From contig CM035806.1 of NCBI GenBank assembly GCA_020466095.1, positions 65,692,687 through 65,756,686 on the forward strand: a stretch of 64,000 bases of DNA, written 5' to 3'. Position 1 is the first letter of the stretch; every line of letters starts with the position of its first letter. This document shows positions 55,661 to 64,000 of the stretch, in pieces. The notes beneath the pieces were generated by a model that was given only the letters and a program-made list of their open reading frames with translations, did not search any database and was not told the origin of the DNA. The stretch comes from Chlorops oryzae (taxonomy: Eukaryota; Arthropoda; Insecta; Diptera; Chloropidae). Position numbers and translations under genes: made by a program.

Positions 55661-57134
55661 ATGCTTACGCAGCGTACCTTGCCGAGAACTAGGAACGCTC
55701 GCATTGCATTCTGTAGAAAAACGGCGTAAAAGATTACAAGCCCGGAAATACTTCTTGCTTAAGCCCTTTGCTTGGGGGACACTAAATATATACTCGTTAT
55801 CTGCTTCAACGCCATCTTTTCGGTGTTTGAGAATACATTTAATACAATGAACGTCAGAAGGACAAATCAAAACAGGAACAGTTTGATTCAATTTGCCACG
55901 AATTGTGAGCCGCACAAATTGCTTCGCAAGTTGCCTATTTGCTTCAGACAGGTTGTGATATTGCTCTCTATTGATATTTTCGTCGACTGCTTCCAGGTTT
56001 TCAAAGCTTTCAATAGTTAATCGTTCTATTTCACCAGCTCGACGTCTGTTAAAGATTTTTACTTGTACTAGTGAGTAAGATTCAAGCGGCCTTTTCGAAT
56101 TTTTATCTAAAATTGATACAGAATCTGCGCAGTTTTTCTTCAGGTACATAATTGAAAAGTCTTTGTATGTCCCCTTTGTCAGGTAGAATAGTCTTTTTGT
56201 TGCGCTTCTTATTTGTTTGGTCTTGATTCGCTTTGTTGTTTATAATTACAGGAACTTCCTGCTCCCATAGCAACAAAAAGTTTTCAACTTGACGTTTCGT
56301 TATTTCGTCTTCAATCTTTATGCATTCTACACACAGCGCTTTTCCACATTTCTTTATTATTGAAGTTAAATTTGTTGAAGTTAAAAAATGCCTGGGGCAT
56401 TGAAAATCATATTTTCACTGTTCCAGCGAGCGACTTTCCTTGTGCAGCCTAAAATTAAGTAAAAAAATGTGGGTTTAAACGCTGCAAGTAATTCTAATTC
56501 CATACGTCAAAGAAGCTGGAGATGTGCACGAATCATGTCATGTTGGTGTGGAAGTCTGTATTTGTCACACATCTTATTGAAATATATAATGATAAGTAAG
56601 TCATACTTTATTGATTTCGTAATGTCGTCATCTCTCAGAAGTGGGAATACTTTGCGCCTTAAAGTCGGATTCGCCAATGGATGCATATAACCTGAAGTCG
56701 ATCGTCCAGAAATCAAGATGTTCCATCGCCTTTCTTAGCTTCCTTATGGCATCTCCGAACGTGGATTCTCATAGTTGAAGCTGCAAAGAATCCTTTGCAA
56801 ATTTTGCAGCACGCACCCGTGTTCATTTTGGCATCTTTGTTATGTTTGGAGTCTCCGCGTTTTCGTAGCTTAGCTATTAATTCAGCTCTTTCACCACTAT
56901 TTTTCGGAAGATACAAAAGTTTCTTCACTTCCTCCTCTTGTTTGTGTTTTTGCTCCAAGTGTCGTGGCAATTTCGATTGTAATATTCCACAGAAACAAGA
57001 AGCGTGCTTTTTAATTGCTTTTTTCCTTGGAAATTGAAACTTTCAAATTACGAACGTCGACAAATGATGTATTAGAAGAGAGCATTGGCGAATCTTTGGC
57101 AGACGAAGAGAATTTCGAACTCTATCATGCTCAC
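55661..57134 (-). pseudogene. Crypton-like tyrosine recombinase gene relic
   Basis: Minus-strand pieces in order: SISKEKSN then, shifted, KKHASCFCGILQSKLPRHLE with QKHK (first C2H2-like finger, about 57025-56935); LLYLPKNSGERAELIAKL; CCKICKGFFAASTMRIHVRR (second finger); YMHPLANPTLRRKVFPLL, MCDKYRLPHQHDMIRAHL (56716-56507); TKRQVENFLLLWEQEVPVI (about 56310-56250). Next come VKIFNRRRAGEIERLTIE, FVRLTIRGKLNQTVPVLI and YFRACNLLRRFSTEC to TLRKH (55661). RRAGE fits the first catalytic Arg of tyrosine recombinases. The later His-x-x-Arg and Tyr motifs would lie beyond the R1 insertion and are not visible here. Several frame changes show decay. I infer a Crypton-like element or a gene derived from one. 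Confidence 0.6.
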
Positions 57135-57919
57135 GCAGCGTTGCCAGGTTTTTGTGGGGCAAAATCCCGTTTTTTTGCTCCAAGCACAATGTTTTTCCCC
57201 TTTTTGTTTTATATTTTCCCCGTTTTTTCCCGATTTGCAATAACTAGCGTCAATTTCTGGTTTATCTTACATATGTTTATTTTGTTTCAATATTATTAAT
57301 AAGAAATCTGCAAATAACAAAATATTTTCTTAGCAAACATAATTTGCATTTTCGTTACTGTTCGTTTGACCAAGTTTCCCAAGTTAGTGTGTTATAGGCA
57401 GTGTTGTAATGTACCTAGGTACAAGTACCTAGGTACCGTACCTAGGTACAACTTTCAGTACCTTGTACCTGTACCTAGTTACTTTTTAAAATTGTACCTA
57501 GTACCTGTACCTTTGTACCTTTTTCATCGAAAAAGGTACTTAAAAAAGGTACTTTTCTAAGTCGCGATTTCCACGAATAAATATTTATTAGCAAAATTTT
57601 TTTTATATTTTGTTTAGAAATTTGTTTAAAAAATTTCAGAATCGGTGTTTTTCGCTCACAATACGATTTGATGTTTATTTTTGCTTTGAGACGTCGAAAA
57701 AAACGTCCGTGGAAGAATTTGCCTAATAAATATTTTTACGTGGAAACGCGTTCGCAAAGAGTAAATGAATGATTTCTTAAGCTTTTAATATGTAGAGTTT
57801 TTGATTTCCGAACAAACTGAAGAGAGACCCTAAAAGCCTAGCTACAAGTTCACATGTGAAAAAAAAATCGAAATCTTTAAAACGGATTTTCGCCATTATT
57901 ATTCAATGCTTAATACATT

Positions 57920-58299
57920 TTGCAACACAAAAACGATTGTCGTAGCGTAAGGAACGCACACAATAACAAATTCTCAGCTCCTACCTTGGCCAATATTGAC
58001 CGTCAATTCTCACTTTATAGGAGAGAGGAAGTGCGGGGAGGTAGAGAAAAATTGAGCGCTCAATTGAACAACATCGCGGTTAAACAATTAATGGAAAACG
58101 GGAATTTTAAATTATATTAATTTAAATATGGCTCTTAACTAATGATTATATGTACTTTTATAATAATAATATTGCCTTCTTCTTCGGCTCCTGTGGAAAG
58201 GCTTTTCAGCACAGCGGATCAAATTTGTACGCCAAGGCGAAACAGGCTTAGCGACGATTTATTCGAAACATTGTTGATGTTACGAGAAACCGAAAAATA
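57920..58299 (+). pseudogene. hAT transposase C-terminal remnant
   Basis: 58175-58299 reads SSSAPVERLFSTADQICTPR, then RNRLSDDLFETLLMLRETEK and a stop: a typical hAT dimerisation domain (S-x-x-VERLFS, R-R-N-R-L). The upstream 57920-58120 (LANIDRQFSLYRREEVRGG) may be linked coding, but in a broken frame. The catalytic core is missing. Confidence 0.78.
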
Positions 58300-58566
58300 G
58301 TTCGATGCACTCAAAAATGACTTTAAAACATGTAAAATAAAATTGTTGTTCATACTTTTTATTCATATATTCTATATATTAAACAAAAGAATAAAAAATA
58401 TGTTCAATTAAAACTTTAAAATAAAGATTAAACAAAAAAAAACAGGAACTGCATTTAAACTCTTCTGAAATTCCCTTATATGCTTTCCAAGCGTACAACG
58501 AAATGAAAACGTTAAAACTAAAATTGTTTCTTAACAAAAAAGCTTATTTAAATTTTATTTTAACAG

Positions 58567-58798
58567 CGTGCGACACACGTAGATCGAAATAGCACAATTT
58601 CAGAAAATATCAGAACAAATTTGACATATGAAATTGAGGCAATTTGAATTTTGTTCTGAAATTGCGTAATATGCCTTCCACACGTAGATCGAAATTGCTC
58701 AATTTCAGAACAAAATTGAAATTGCCTCAATTTCAAATGTCAAATTTGTTCTGAAATTTTTTGAAATTGCTCAATTTCGATCTACGTGTGGCAGGCAT
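58567..58798. repeat. Foldback repeat with CACACGTAGATCGAAAT arms
   Basis: CACACGTAGATCGAAAT (near 58573 and again near 58690) and ATTTCGATCTACGTGTG (near 58776) with CAATTTCAGAACAAA and its inverse make a complex hairpin. No TSD assigned. Confidence 0.6.
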
Positions 58799-59436
58799 AT
58801 AACTTAGATTACGTTTGTCTGGCGCATATCGAATTTGGCACAAAATTCTGCAGTTTAATTATACTAAGTGAATTTTGAAAAGTACCTTTTTTGTACCTGT
58901 ACCTTGTACCTAGTTACTTTTAATTTTGTGTACCTGTACCTGGAACTAGTTCCTTTTTTTTGGAAGGAACTGTACCTGTACCTAGGTACAAAAAAAAAGG
59001 AACTGTTACAACACTGGTTATAGGTGCGGGTTTTTTGGTTGGAAAATTTGAAGCAATTCAAAATCTTCACATGTTTTTCATCCTACGCGTTTCGACATAG
59101 CTCAGGGAGTCTATTTTTATTGAAAATTTTTTTTCACATTTTTTAAAAAGATTTACGATTAAAATTAACAATTGGGTATTATTTTAACTTACATCATTTC
59201 TTTAGATAATTTTTTTCATTAGTAGGAGTAGTCTTCTTTTTTAAATTAACAAAAAACCTATTCTGAACAAACGAAAATTGTCTTCCTTTTTAAATTAATT
59301 TAAATTTAATATCGCATAGACAAAAAATCTAAAAAATAGATACTTTTTGATAAAAAAAAAAAAGTATATATATAGCCGACTTGTAGAGGTTTTCCCCGTT
59401 TTAAAGCCAATTTTCCCCGTCGCACAGTGCTTCGAG

Positions 59437-59752
59437 CCCATATAAAAGTGGGACAAAAATAGAATGAGTTGTCCGATCTTCATGAAATTTGGCATTCTAG
59501 TTAATTTAAGGTCGCTTATTTCGAATATGTAATCAGATTTACTGTAACTATAATCGTTGTTAATAAAATCACGTTTGAATTTTCAATTTTCGCTTTTTTT
59601 GAATGTTCTTAAAGATATGAAAACTTCCAAACATATTAAAAATTATATTTTTATATGAATATTTGAACTTTTTTTATTTCATAAAAATTGGTTTTTGTTT
59701 AAAGTATGTTTAACTTTTAAGCAGACAATTATTTTTGTGAGGGCATGTTTGC
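59437..59752. other. No recognisable feature
   Basis: AT-rich. Nothing supported. Confidence 0.4.
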
Positions 59753-60502
59753 CCCGTGTTGTGAGTCTCTCCCAAACTCACATGTGGTCACCTTAAACCG
59801 AAAGCAAAAGGCAGTGACCTGCATTTATGAATTTCACTTCAAGGTGATTCCATGCTACTCAAAAACACTGTCCAGCGTAAAATTGCTGACAAATGCAAGT
59901 TCGGCCGCAGGTAACAACAACAACATTGGCACAGTATAAGCATGGTTAACAAACATCAGCACTAGTACAGCGAATGGACAATTGCAATCCGATCGCTGGC
60001 AATAACAACAACAACACACGTCAAGAGTTTTTACGTAAGAGCAACAACAACTACAAAAGAAGAACAAAGAACATCGGAATAGCTGTATGTAGTAACAACA
60101 ACAATATGGCAATGTGGGCACATTTACGGGTGAAGGTCGCGGTCAAGCTATTGCAATATGTTCGGGAAGAATCGACGACGATCGCGGATATTGGGAATAG
60201 TCAATATTGCAAGATCAGCAATATTGATCTATATAAACGGAACTTCGACGACTGGAAAGGGACTTCTGCGAGCGTACTCACCAAAGTGCCACGACGGAGA
60301 AGTTAATAGAGTAGTCTTTTAAATAATAACCGAAAACTTGTATTTAATTTGAATTAAATAAAAGGATAACTAGTTGAAATCCTTTGTGTTCCTTTTTATT
60401 TGTTTAAAGGACCCCGTTATATCCTACGGTGTACTTGCCTGACGTGCGTACCTACCCAAGTGCCACGGCGTTAGGTAATTGCACCGTAGGATACAACACC
60501 CG
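59753..60502 (+). mobile_element. Solo LTR, TSD CCCG
   Basis: TGTTGTGAGT (59757 on) to GGATACAACA (ending 60498) gives a TG..CA repeat with TGTTG/CAACA inverted tips. It is flanked by CCCG (59753-59756, 60499-60502). It contains a TATAAA-like stretch (60231-60236), an AATAAAAGG polyadenylation-type signal (60357) and many AACAACAAC runs. There is no internal region, so recombination between two LTRs has removed it. A 4-bp duplication fits Ty3/Gypsy better than BEL. Confidence 0.8.
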
Positions 60503-60646
60503 AAAAGATGCTACATTTTTTTACAATTGAAGAGTTTTTGCTTAATAAAAGTTATATTTTGTATGGTGTTGAATGAAGTATGGATATTTAATATTTCTTA
60601 ATGTTTTATGAATTATTTTTACATCTAATTCCTTAATAAAATATTT
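60503..60646. other. 3' flank of the Transib-like gene
   Basis: AT-rich sequence between the solo LTR and the last coding exon. A Transib terminus (CAC...) could not be placed. Confidence 0.35.
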
Positions 60647-63379
60647 TTAGTCGTCTATATAATATTCCACGTATGGATCTTCGTCGATGAACTTTTTGTA
60701 ATATTTTATATTCCTTTTAGCTGTTATATAAGGATCTGATGAAATCAGCTATGAACTATTGAATCCTTGTTGGTGCTTTCTCTGGAAATTTTTCGAGTAT
60801 GCTTCAAACGGGCATAACGTAAATGCTTTTGGGTTGATTCTAATGCCTCTTCAGACAAAAAACCTAGAAATCACAGTGCAATTAGTTGAACTAATAAAAA
60901 AATCAAGCAAAGTCAAGTACCTATTGGCATATCAAAATATTGAATAACATCACATGCATGCATCAAAACTTTGTGTACAGAGCTTGGCATATAGTACCAA
61001 CTATAAAGCTGTAAATACAAATTTCGTGTCTCCGTAAGAAGTTCGTTGAAATCATCTGCCTTAATTTTTCTACCAGATGACAATATCCGCAAATTTAAGG
61101 AAAAGTTATAGACTAAATCCGCATCAAGTCCTGTTATTTCAGCAGATTCCTCAAAGTACTTAAAGAACTTCCAAGCTGTATTTCCATCATTGGTGGTGCC
61201 ATATCCTGGCTTTACGATATCTATCAGCAACCCCATTCTCTCTCGGAACTCTTTCTGAATTCTCTTTTTGTTTTCATCGACTACTCCTTTATTTTCGGAT
61301 CGAACTTGCCATTTTTGAATGGGTAACCGATAATATATATTTAACAAACATTCAAAAAATCGGATCCAACAGTGAAGTTTTGATAGTCCATATTTATAAT
61401 GACTAGGGTTCGGTTCTCTAACAGAAATTATATTATTCATTTCGGTAGGACTTGACTTGCATAAAAAGCATCTGCTTGTGGAATTCGTGTCCGTAAGAAT
61501 GTTTGCCACGGCTCCATCTATCATTGTGCAATGCATGATGTAAGACACTTCTAGAAATTTTCCATCAAATTCAATAAAATCACATTTAAGGTTGCTTATT
61601 TGTTCCATCATAACCTCATGTTCATGTTTAATAAGACATTTGTTCTCTTTTGCCATAGTGAATATAATGGGTCTGCATGAGAGCGTAGATGAGCATTTTT
61701 CGTTCATCCAAAGATCCTCCTTTGACTCTGAATTGACCAATCTAAATTGTAAGAGAGATTAATTGAATACAAAACTCATATTAACTTTATCTCATTTACG
61801 TACTTAATTGGGACGAATGCGAGAACAAATAGAAACTCATCGCTAAACTCTTCCGACGAAAACTTTTGTTTGTATCGACTATGACCCGAACTACCATCCA
61901 TACCCCACTTGCAAGTTAATGAAATTTTTGGTGGCAGTTCCTTACACAATTGAAAAATACTTTTTGCTGTACACTGGAGTAGAGGTTTGAATACGACTTC
62001 TGCACCATTTTCGGAAGCTTTGACATCTGGAATTAACTGATTTTTGAAATTCCTTAAAACGTATACACTGGGAATGCAATTTTCATGCAAGGCGTTAATA
62101 GTTTTCCGCAAAACGCCATTTTCCGATAAGTCCAATTCCATGTACAGCGATAGTGCCTCCGCCAATGACAAGCAACTTTCATTTTTTTTCGATTCCGTAC
62201 GACTTCGCATTTTTTTAACATGCTGCAATGCAAAGTCTAATTCCTCTTCAGTATATTCATCCACTATATCAGCTACTTTCCTTTTTTTTAAGTTCGATAT
62301 GCTAACGTTGAGAACTGCTTTTGAGGCCTTCCGCGACGAGTGCTAGGTTTCTGCGAAACACATTTACTAAAATATTGAATCTTTCAATATGTAACTATTT
62401 ACTTACTTCTTCTGAATTCTGAAACTCTTCTTTATTCAATCATTCCGAATATTTTTTTAAAAAAGTACTCTGTGGCATTACACTCAATCCACTTGGTTTT
62501 GAGCTTCAAACAAATGAATTTCAATTTTTCTTTCACATTGTTTTTAACCAGGGGTGTCCGGATGTGTTTTTTTTGACATCCGCGGATGCAGATGCGGATG
62601 CGGATTTTAAAAAATCACATCCGCGGATGCGAATGCGGATATGATTATTTTTAGGAAAGAAACTTATATAAAAAATACATACAAATGAGTATGTTAGATA
62701 AATACACCGCCCAAAAAAAGTATCAGACCAAAGTCTTACTTGGCTTACTATATGTTTTCGGGGTCAAATCCAAATTTTAGTTCCATATAACTGCATCGGG
62801 TCTACGTTTTGCTATAATGTAAAATGCCGGATCTAAAATCCCACTCGAGAGTACATTTTCGAGGTAATGGCTAAATCTAGAACCGAAGGGACGACACATT
62901 CCATATTTAATACAAATTATTTTAAATTATTTGTCTAATATTTTCCAACCAACTTTGTTGAGGTTCATTACATTCAAATCCTAAGATTTCTTTATATTTT
63001 ATTTACAAAGACAGCAGACAATAATGATGGTGTAAAAAGCAACACATAATTGATACGAAGAAAACCAAAACGGATTAAGAATCATTTTGTCTCTTTCTCT
63101 TACCATCAGGTATTTATATAAGAACTCTGGCACACCTGCATCCGCATGAAAATCCGCATCGATGAATGCGGATGCGAATGCGGATGCAGATGTTGAAATT
63201 CTTGCGGAAGCTCCGCACTTGCGGATGCGGATGCGAATATTCGCAGCACCCCTGTTTTTAACACATAACTCCGCACCAATTTGCTCTTCCAAAAAAGCAT
63301 ATAAAACATTAGTTTTATCTCTTGGACCTGCATTAATCCACAAATTAAAAAGATCTTCGTTTGTAAAAACAACTGACAT
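60647..63379 (-). pseudogene. Transib/RAG1-like transposase, four exons
   Basis: Exon 1 (63379 to 62407, split by a hAT MITE) starts MSVVFTNEDLFNLWINAGP and continues VKEKLKFICLKLKTKWIE. A small frameshift near 62440 disturbs its end. Exon 2 (62342-61804) has CKWGMDGSSGHSRYKQKF (first Asp). Exon 3 (61741-60921) has YIMHCTMIDGAVANI (second Asp), SRCFLCKSSPTEM (zinc Cys pair), WIRFFECLLNIYYRLP, NDGNTAWKFFKYF and SSVHKVLMHACDVIQYF (His-x4-His). Exon 4 (60863 on) has FLSEEALESTQKHLRYARLK with the likely catalytic Glu, then a frame break, then SSDPYITAKRNIKYYKKF to a stop at 60647. Introns 62343-62406, 61742-61803 and 60864-60920 have GT..AG ends; the last two splice in frame. The Cys pair, H-x4-H and Glu-containing C-terminus parallel the RAG1 core. 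Confidence 0.75.
62541..63262. mobile_element. 706-bp hAT MITE with GCGGAT repeats, TSD TTTTTAAC
   Basis: CAGGGGTGTCCGGATGTG (62549 on) and the complement CAGGGGTGCTGCGAATATTC (ending 63254) are flanked by TTTTTAAC (62541-62548, 63255-63262). GCGGATGCGGATGCGAATGC-like hexamer runs lie at both ends. It interrupts exon 1 of the Transib-like gene; removal joins CVKN to VKEK in frame. Confidence 0.9.
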
Positions 63380-63454
63380 TTTATAAAAATATCATTGTTT
63401 AAAGAGTTTTTGTTTAAGTTTTTGATGACCAATAACCAGAATTTTATTTGAAAA

Positions 63455-63800
63455 TATCTTTATGGTGAGCTTTTTGGTCCTCAGGGTTGACGTAAATAAA
63501 TAAAACTGCTTTATTTATTTATTTTGCCCAACGTTTCGTTCCTTTTTGGGAACCTCTTCAGGAGCGTTTATTCTTTTTTCAACTATAAATGGAATGTATA
63601 ATTACTAATAAGAAAAAATAATTTATGGTCAGGTATAATTAAATAATAAAACTTAAAATTGAAAAACTGGACTTCACTCGACACTTATTTCACAGGCTAT
63701 AGAATCACAGAATAAACTAAACTGATTTTGTCTTTGTCTTCCTTGTTGTTCATGCATGTCTTTATGTTTTGTTGTATTCGTAGGCTTTCTAACGTCCCAG
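63455..63800 (-). mobile_element. Penelope-like (PLE) terminal fragment, tentative
   Basis: The minus strand contains TCCTGAAGAGG, TTCCCAAAAAGGAAC and GAAACGTTGGGC, the arrangement that marks the ribozyme-bearing terminal repeats of Penelope-like elements. No reverse transcriptase is visible. Borders are uncertain. Confidence 0.45.
63534..63561 (-). ncRNA. Hammerhead ribozyme core (PLE type)
   Basis: On the minus strand CTGAAGA (63561-63555) matches the CUGANGA core. GTTCC / GGAAC (63553-63549 with 63542-63538) form stem II with a CAAAAA loop. GAAA (63537-63534) completes the conserved core. One extra G (63554) sits at the stem base. Stems I and III and the cleavage site were not established, so activity is unproven. 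Confidence 0.5.
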
Positions 63801-63810
63801 CAAACATAAT

Positions 63811-64000
63811 GACAAGCGTTTTGCAATCCAAGCTTTAAAAAAGCTTGCATGAAGAAGTTTATTGCAAGCGTTGCAAACTAAGCTTATGCAAAGCTTTCAT
63901 TAATAAGGCTTTCATAAGCATTTTAAGGTAGCAGCCACCGACATTTGCAACATGTTTGGTATTGCAAGCGTTTTGCGAGTGTCGCTTACATTTTGCTTTT
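63811..64000. mobile_element. Left part of a CCCAGCAA-ended TIR element (runs off the window)
   Basis: CCCAGCAAACATAATGACAA starts at 63811, followed by many TTGCAAGCGTTTTGC and AAGCTT..GCAAGC palindromic units. The start resembles the CCCAGCAAGAAA element at 15246-16018. The right end is outside the window. Confidence 0.5.

Larger units (their letters stand above)
57391..59024 (+). mobile_element. 1.6 kb hAT with TACCTAGGTAC arrays, TSD GTTATAGG
   Basis: CAGTGTTGTAATGTACCTAG (57399 on) and the complement of the right end, CAGTGTTGTAACAGTTCC (ending 59016), are flanked by GTTATAGG (57391-57398, 59017-59024). Both ends have dense GTACCTAGGTAC / GTACCTGTACC repeats. The + strand has a hAT C-terminus (58175-58299). 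It also contains a foldback (58567-58798). Confidence 0.9.
57136..59436. mobile_element. hAT-like element (CAGCGTTGCCAGG end) hosting another hAT
   Basis: CAGCGTTGCCAGGTTTTTGT begins at 57136, inside the Crypton-like gene. GGGG/CCCC-containing subterminal units (TTTTCCCCGTTTT) occur near 57190-57230 and again at 59390-59420, as at two ends of one element. The right terminus is not a clean complement and no TSD was found, so the right border is approximate. Confidence 0.45.

Noticed and set aside
59966..60306. A 110-codon frame inside the solo LTR
   Set aside because: Asn-rich from AACAAC runs; lies wholly within the TSD-bounded LTR and has no motif.
62999..63432. Overlapping 100-126 codon frames with Ala/Ser/Ile-Arg repeats
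   Set aside because: They read through the GCGGAT hexamer array of the hAT MITE; only the first part of the 63379 frame is Transib exon 1.

Overview
The window looks like a chromosomal stretch of an insect, most likely a higher fly (Diptera). The evidence is AT-rich DNA with insect-sized introns of 50-65 bp and GT..AG borders, plus abundant short interspersed repeats carrying (GTCY)n and TA-rich tracts of the mini-me/DINE-1 kind. The transposon mix also fits: hAT, P, PIF/Harbinger, piggyBac, Transib, Helitron, a CsRn1-like Ty3/Gypsy element, a CR1-group LINE and a Penelope-like relic. I see no intact host gene, no rRNA and no bacterial feature. Nearly every recognisable coding stretch is a transposase, recombinase, helicase or reverse transcriptase, and almost all are broken.

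Layout. 1-3.8 kb: 3' part of a Ty3/Gypsy (CsRn1-type) retrotransposon, with a gag-pol overlap carrying a textbook -1 slip site and a frameshifted integrase. 4.15-5.18 kb: a foldback hAT-like element. 5.79-30.66 kb: one P-element/THAP9-like transposase gene cut into pieces. A 17 kb nest bounded by hAT termini and an 8-bp duplication (5802-22875) splits its THAP exon. A 671-bp hAT (25335-26005) and a CR1-like LINE (about 26436-29165) split the downstream exons. Inside the 17 kb nest lie a second hAT with recognisable introns, a terminal-inverted-repeat element carrying a spliced SAM-like cargo gene instead of a transposase, a CAGGGCCGGATT-type hAT, and a DDE_4/SWIM transposon with kilobase-long inverted ends. 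30.8-32.9 kb: a Helitron with both termini and a decayed helicase. 33-41 kb: MITEs (PIF/Harbinger, piggyBac, foldback) and dispersed repeats. 41-46 kb: two related hATs, one inside the other. The inner one has an almost full-length + strand transposase pierced by four further elements, each with its own target-site duplication. 46-55 kb: TIR elements, a 127-bp tandem array and more hATs. 55.6-57.1 kb: a Crypton-like tyrosine recombinase relic. 57.1-59.4 kb: hAT within hAT. 59.76-60.50 kb: a solo LTR. 60.65-63.38 kb: a four-exon Transib/RAG1-like transposase split by a GCGGAT-repeat hAT MITE. 63.4-64 kb: a Penelope-like fragment with a hammerhead-ribozyme core, then a MITE end.

Target-site duplications can be read directly for more than a dozen insertions, so the relative order of many events can be deduced: P-like gene, then hAT-1, then hAT-2, then inner insertions. 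Two patterns stand out. First, four unrelated internally deleted hATs all keep a C-terminal dimerisation segment. Second, small elements with CATG/CATA termini and 8-bp duplications look like P-superfamily MITEs and share the window with a P-like transposase relic. Coordinates of TSD-bounded elements are read from the sequence. Family names rest on motifs I recognise, not on database searches.
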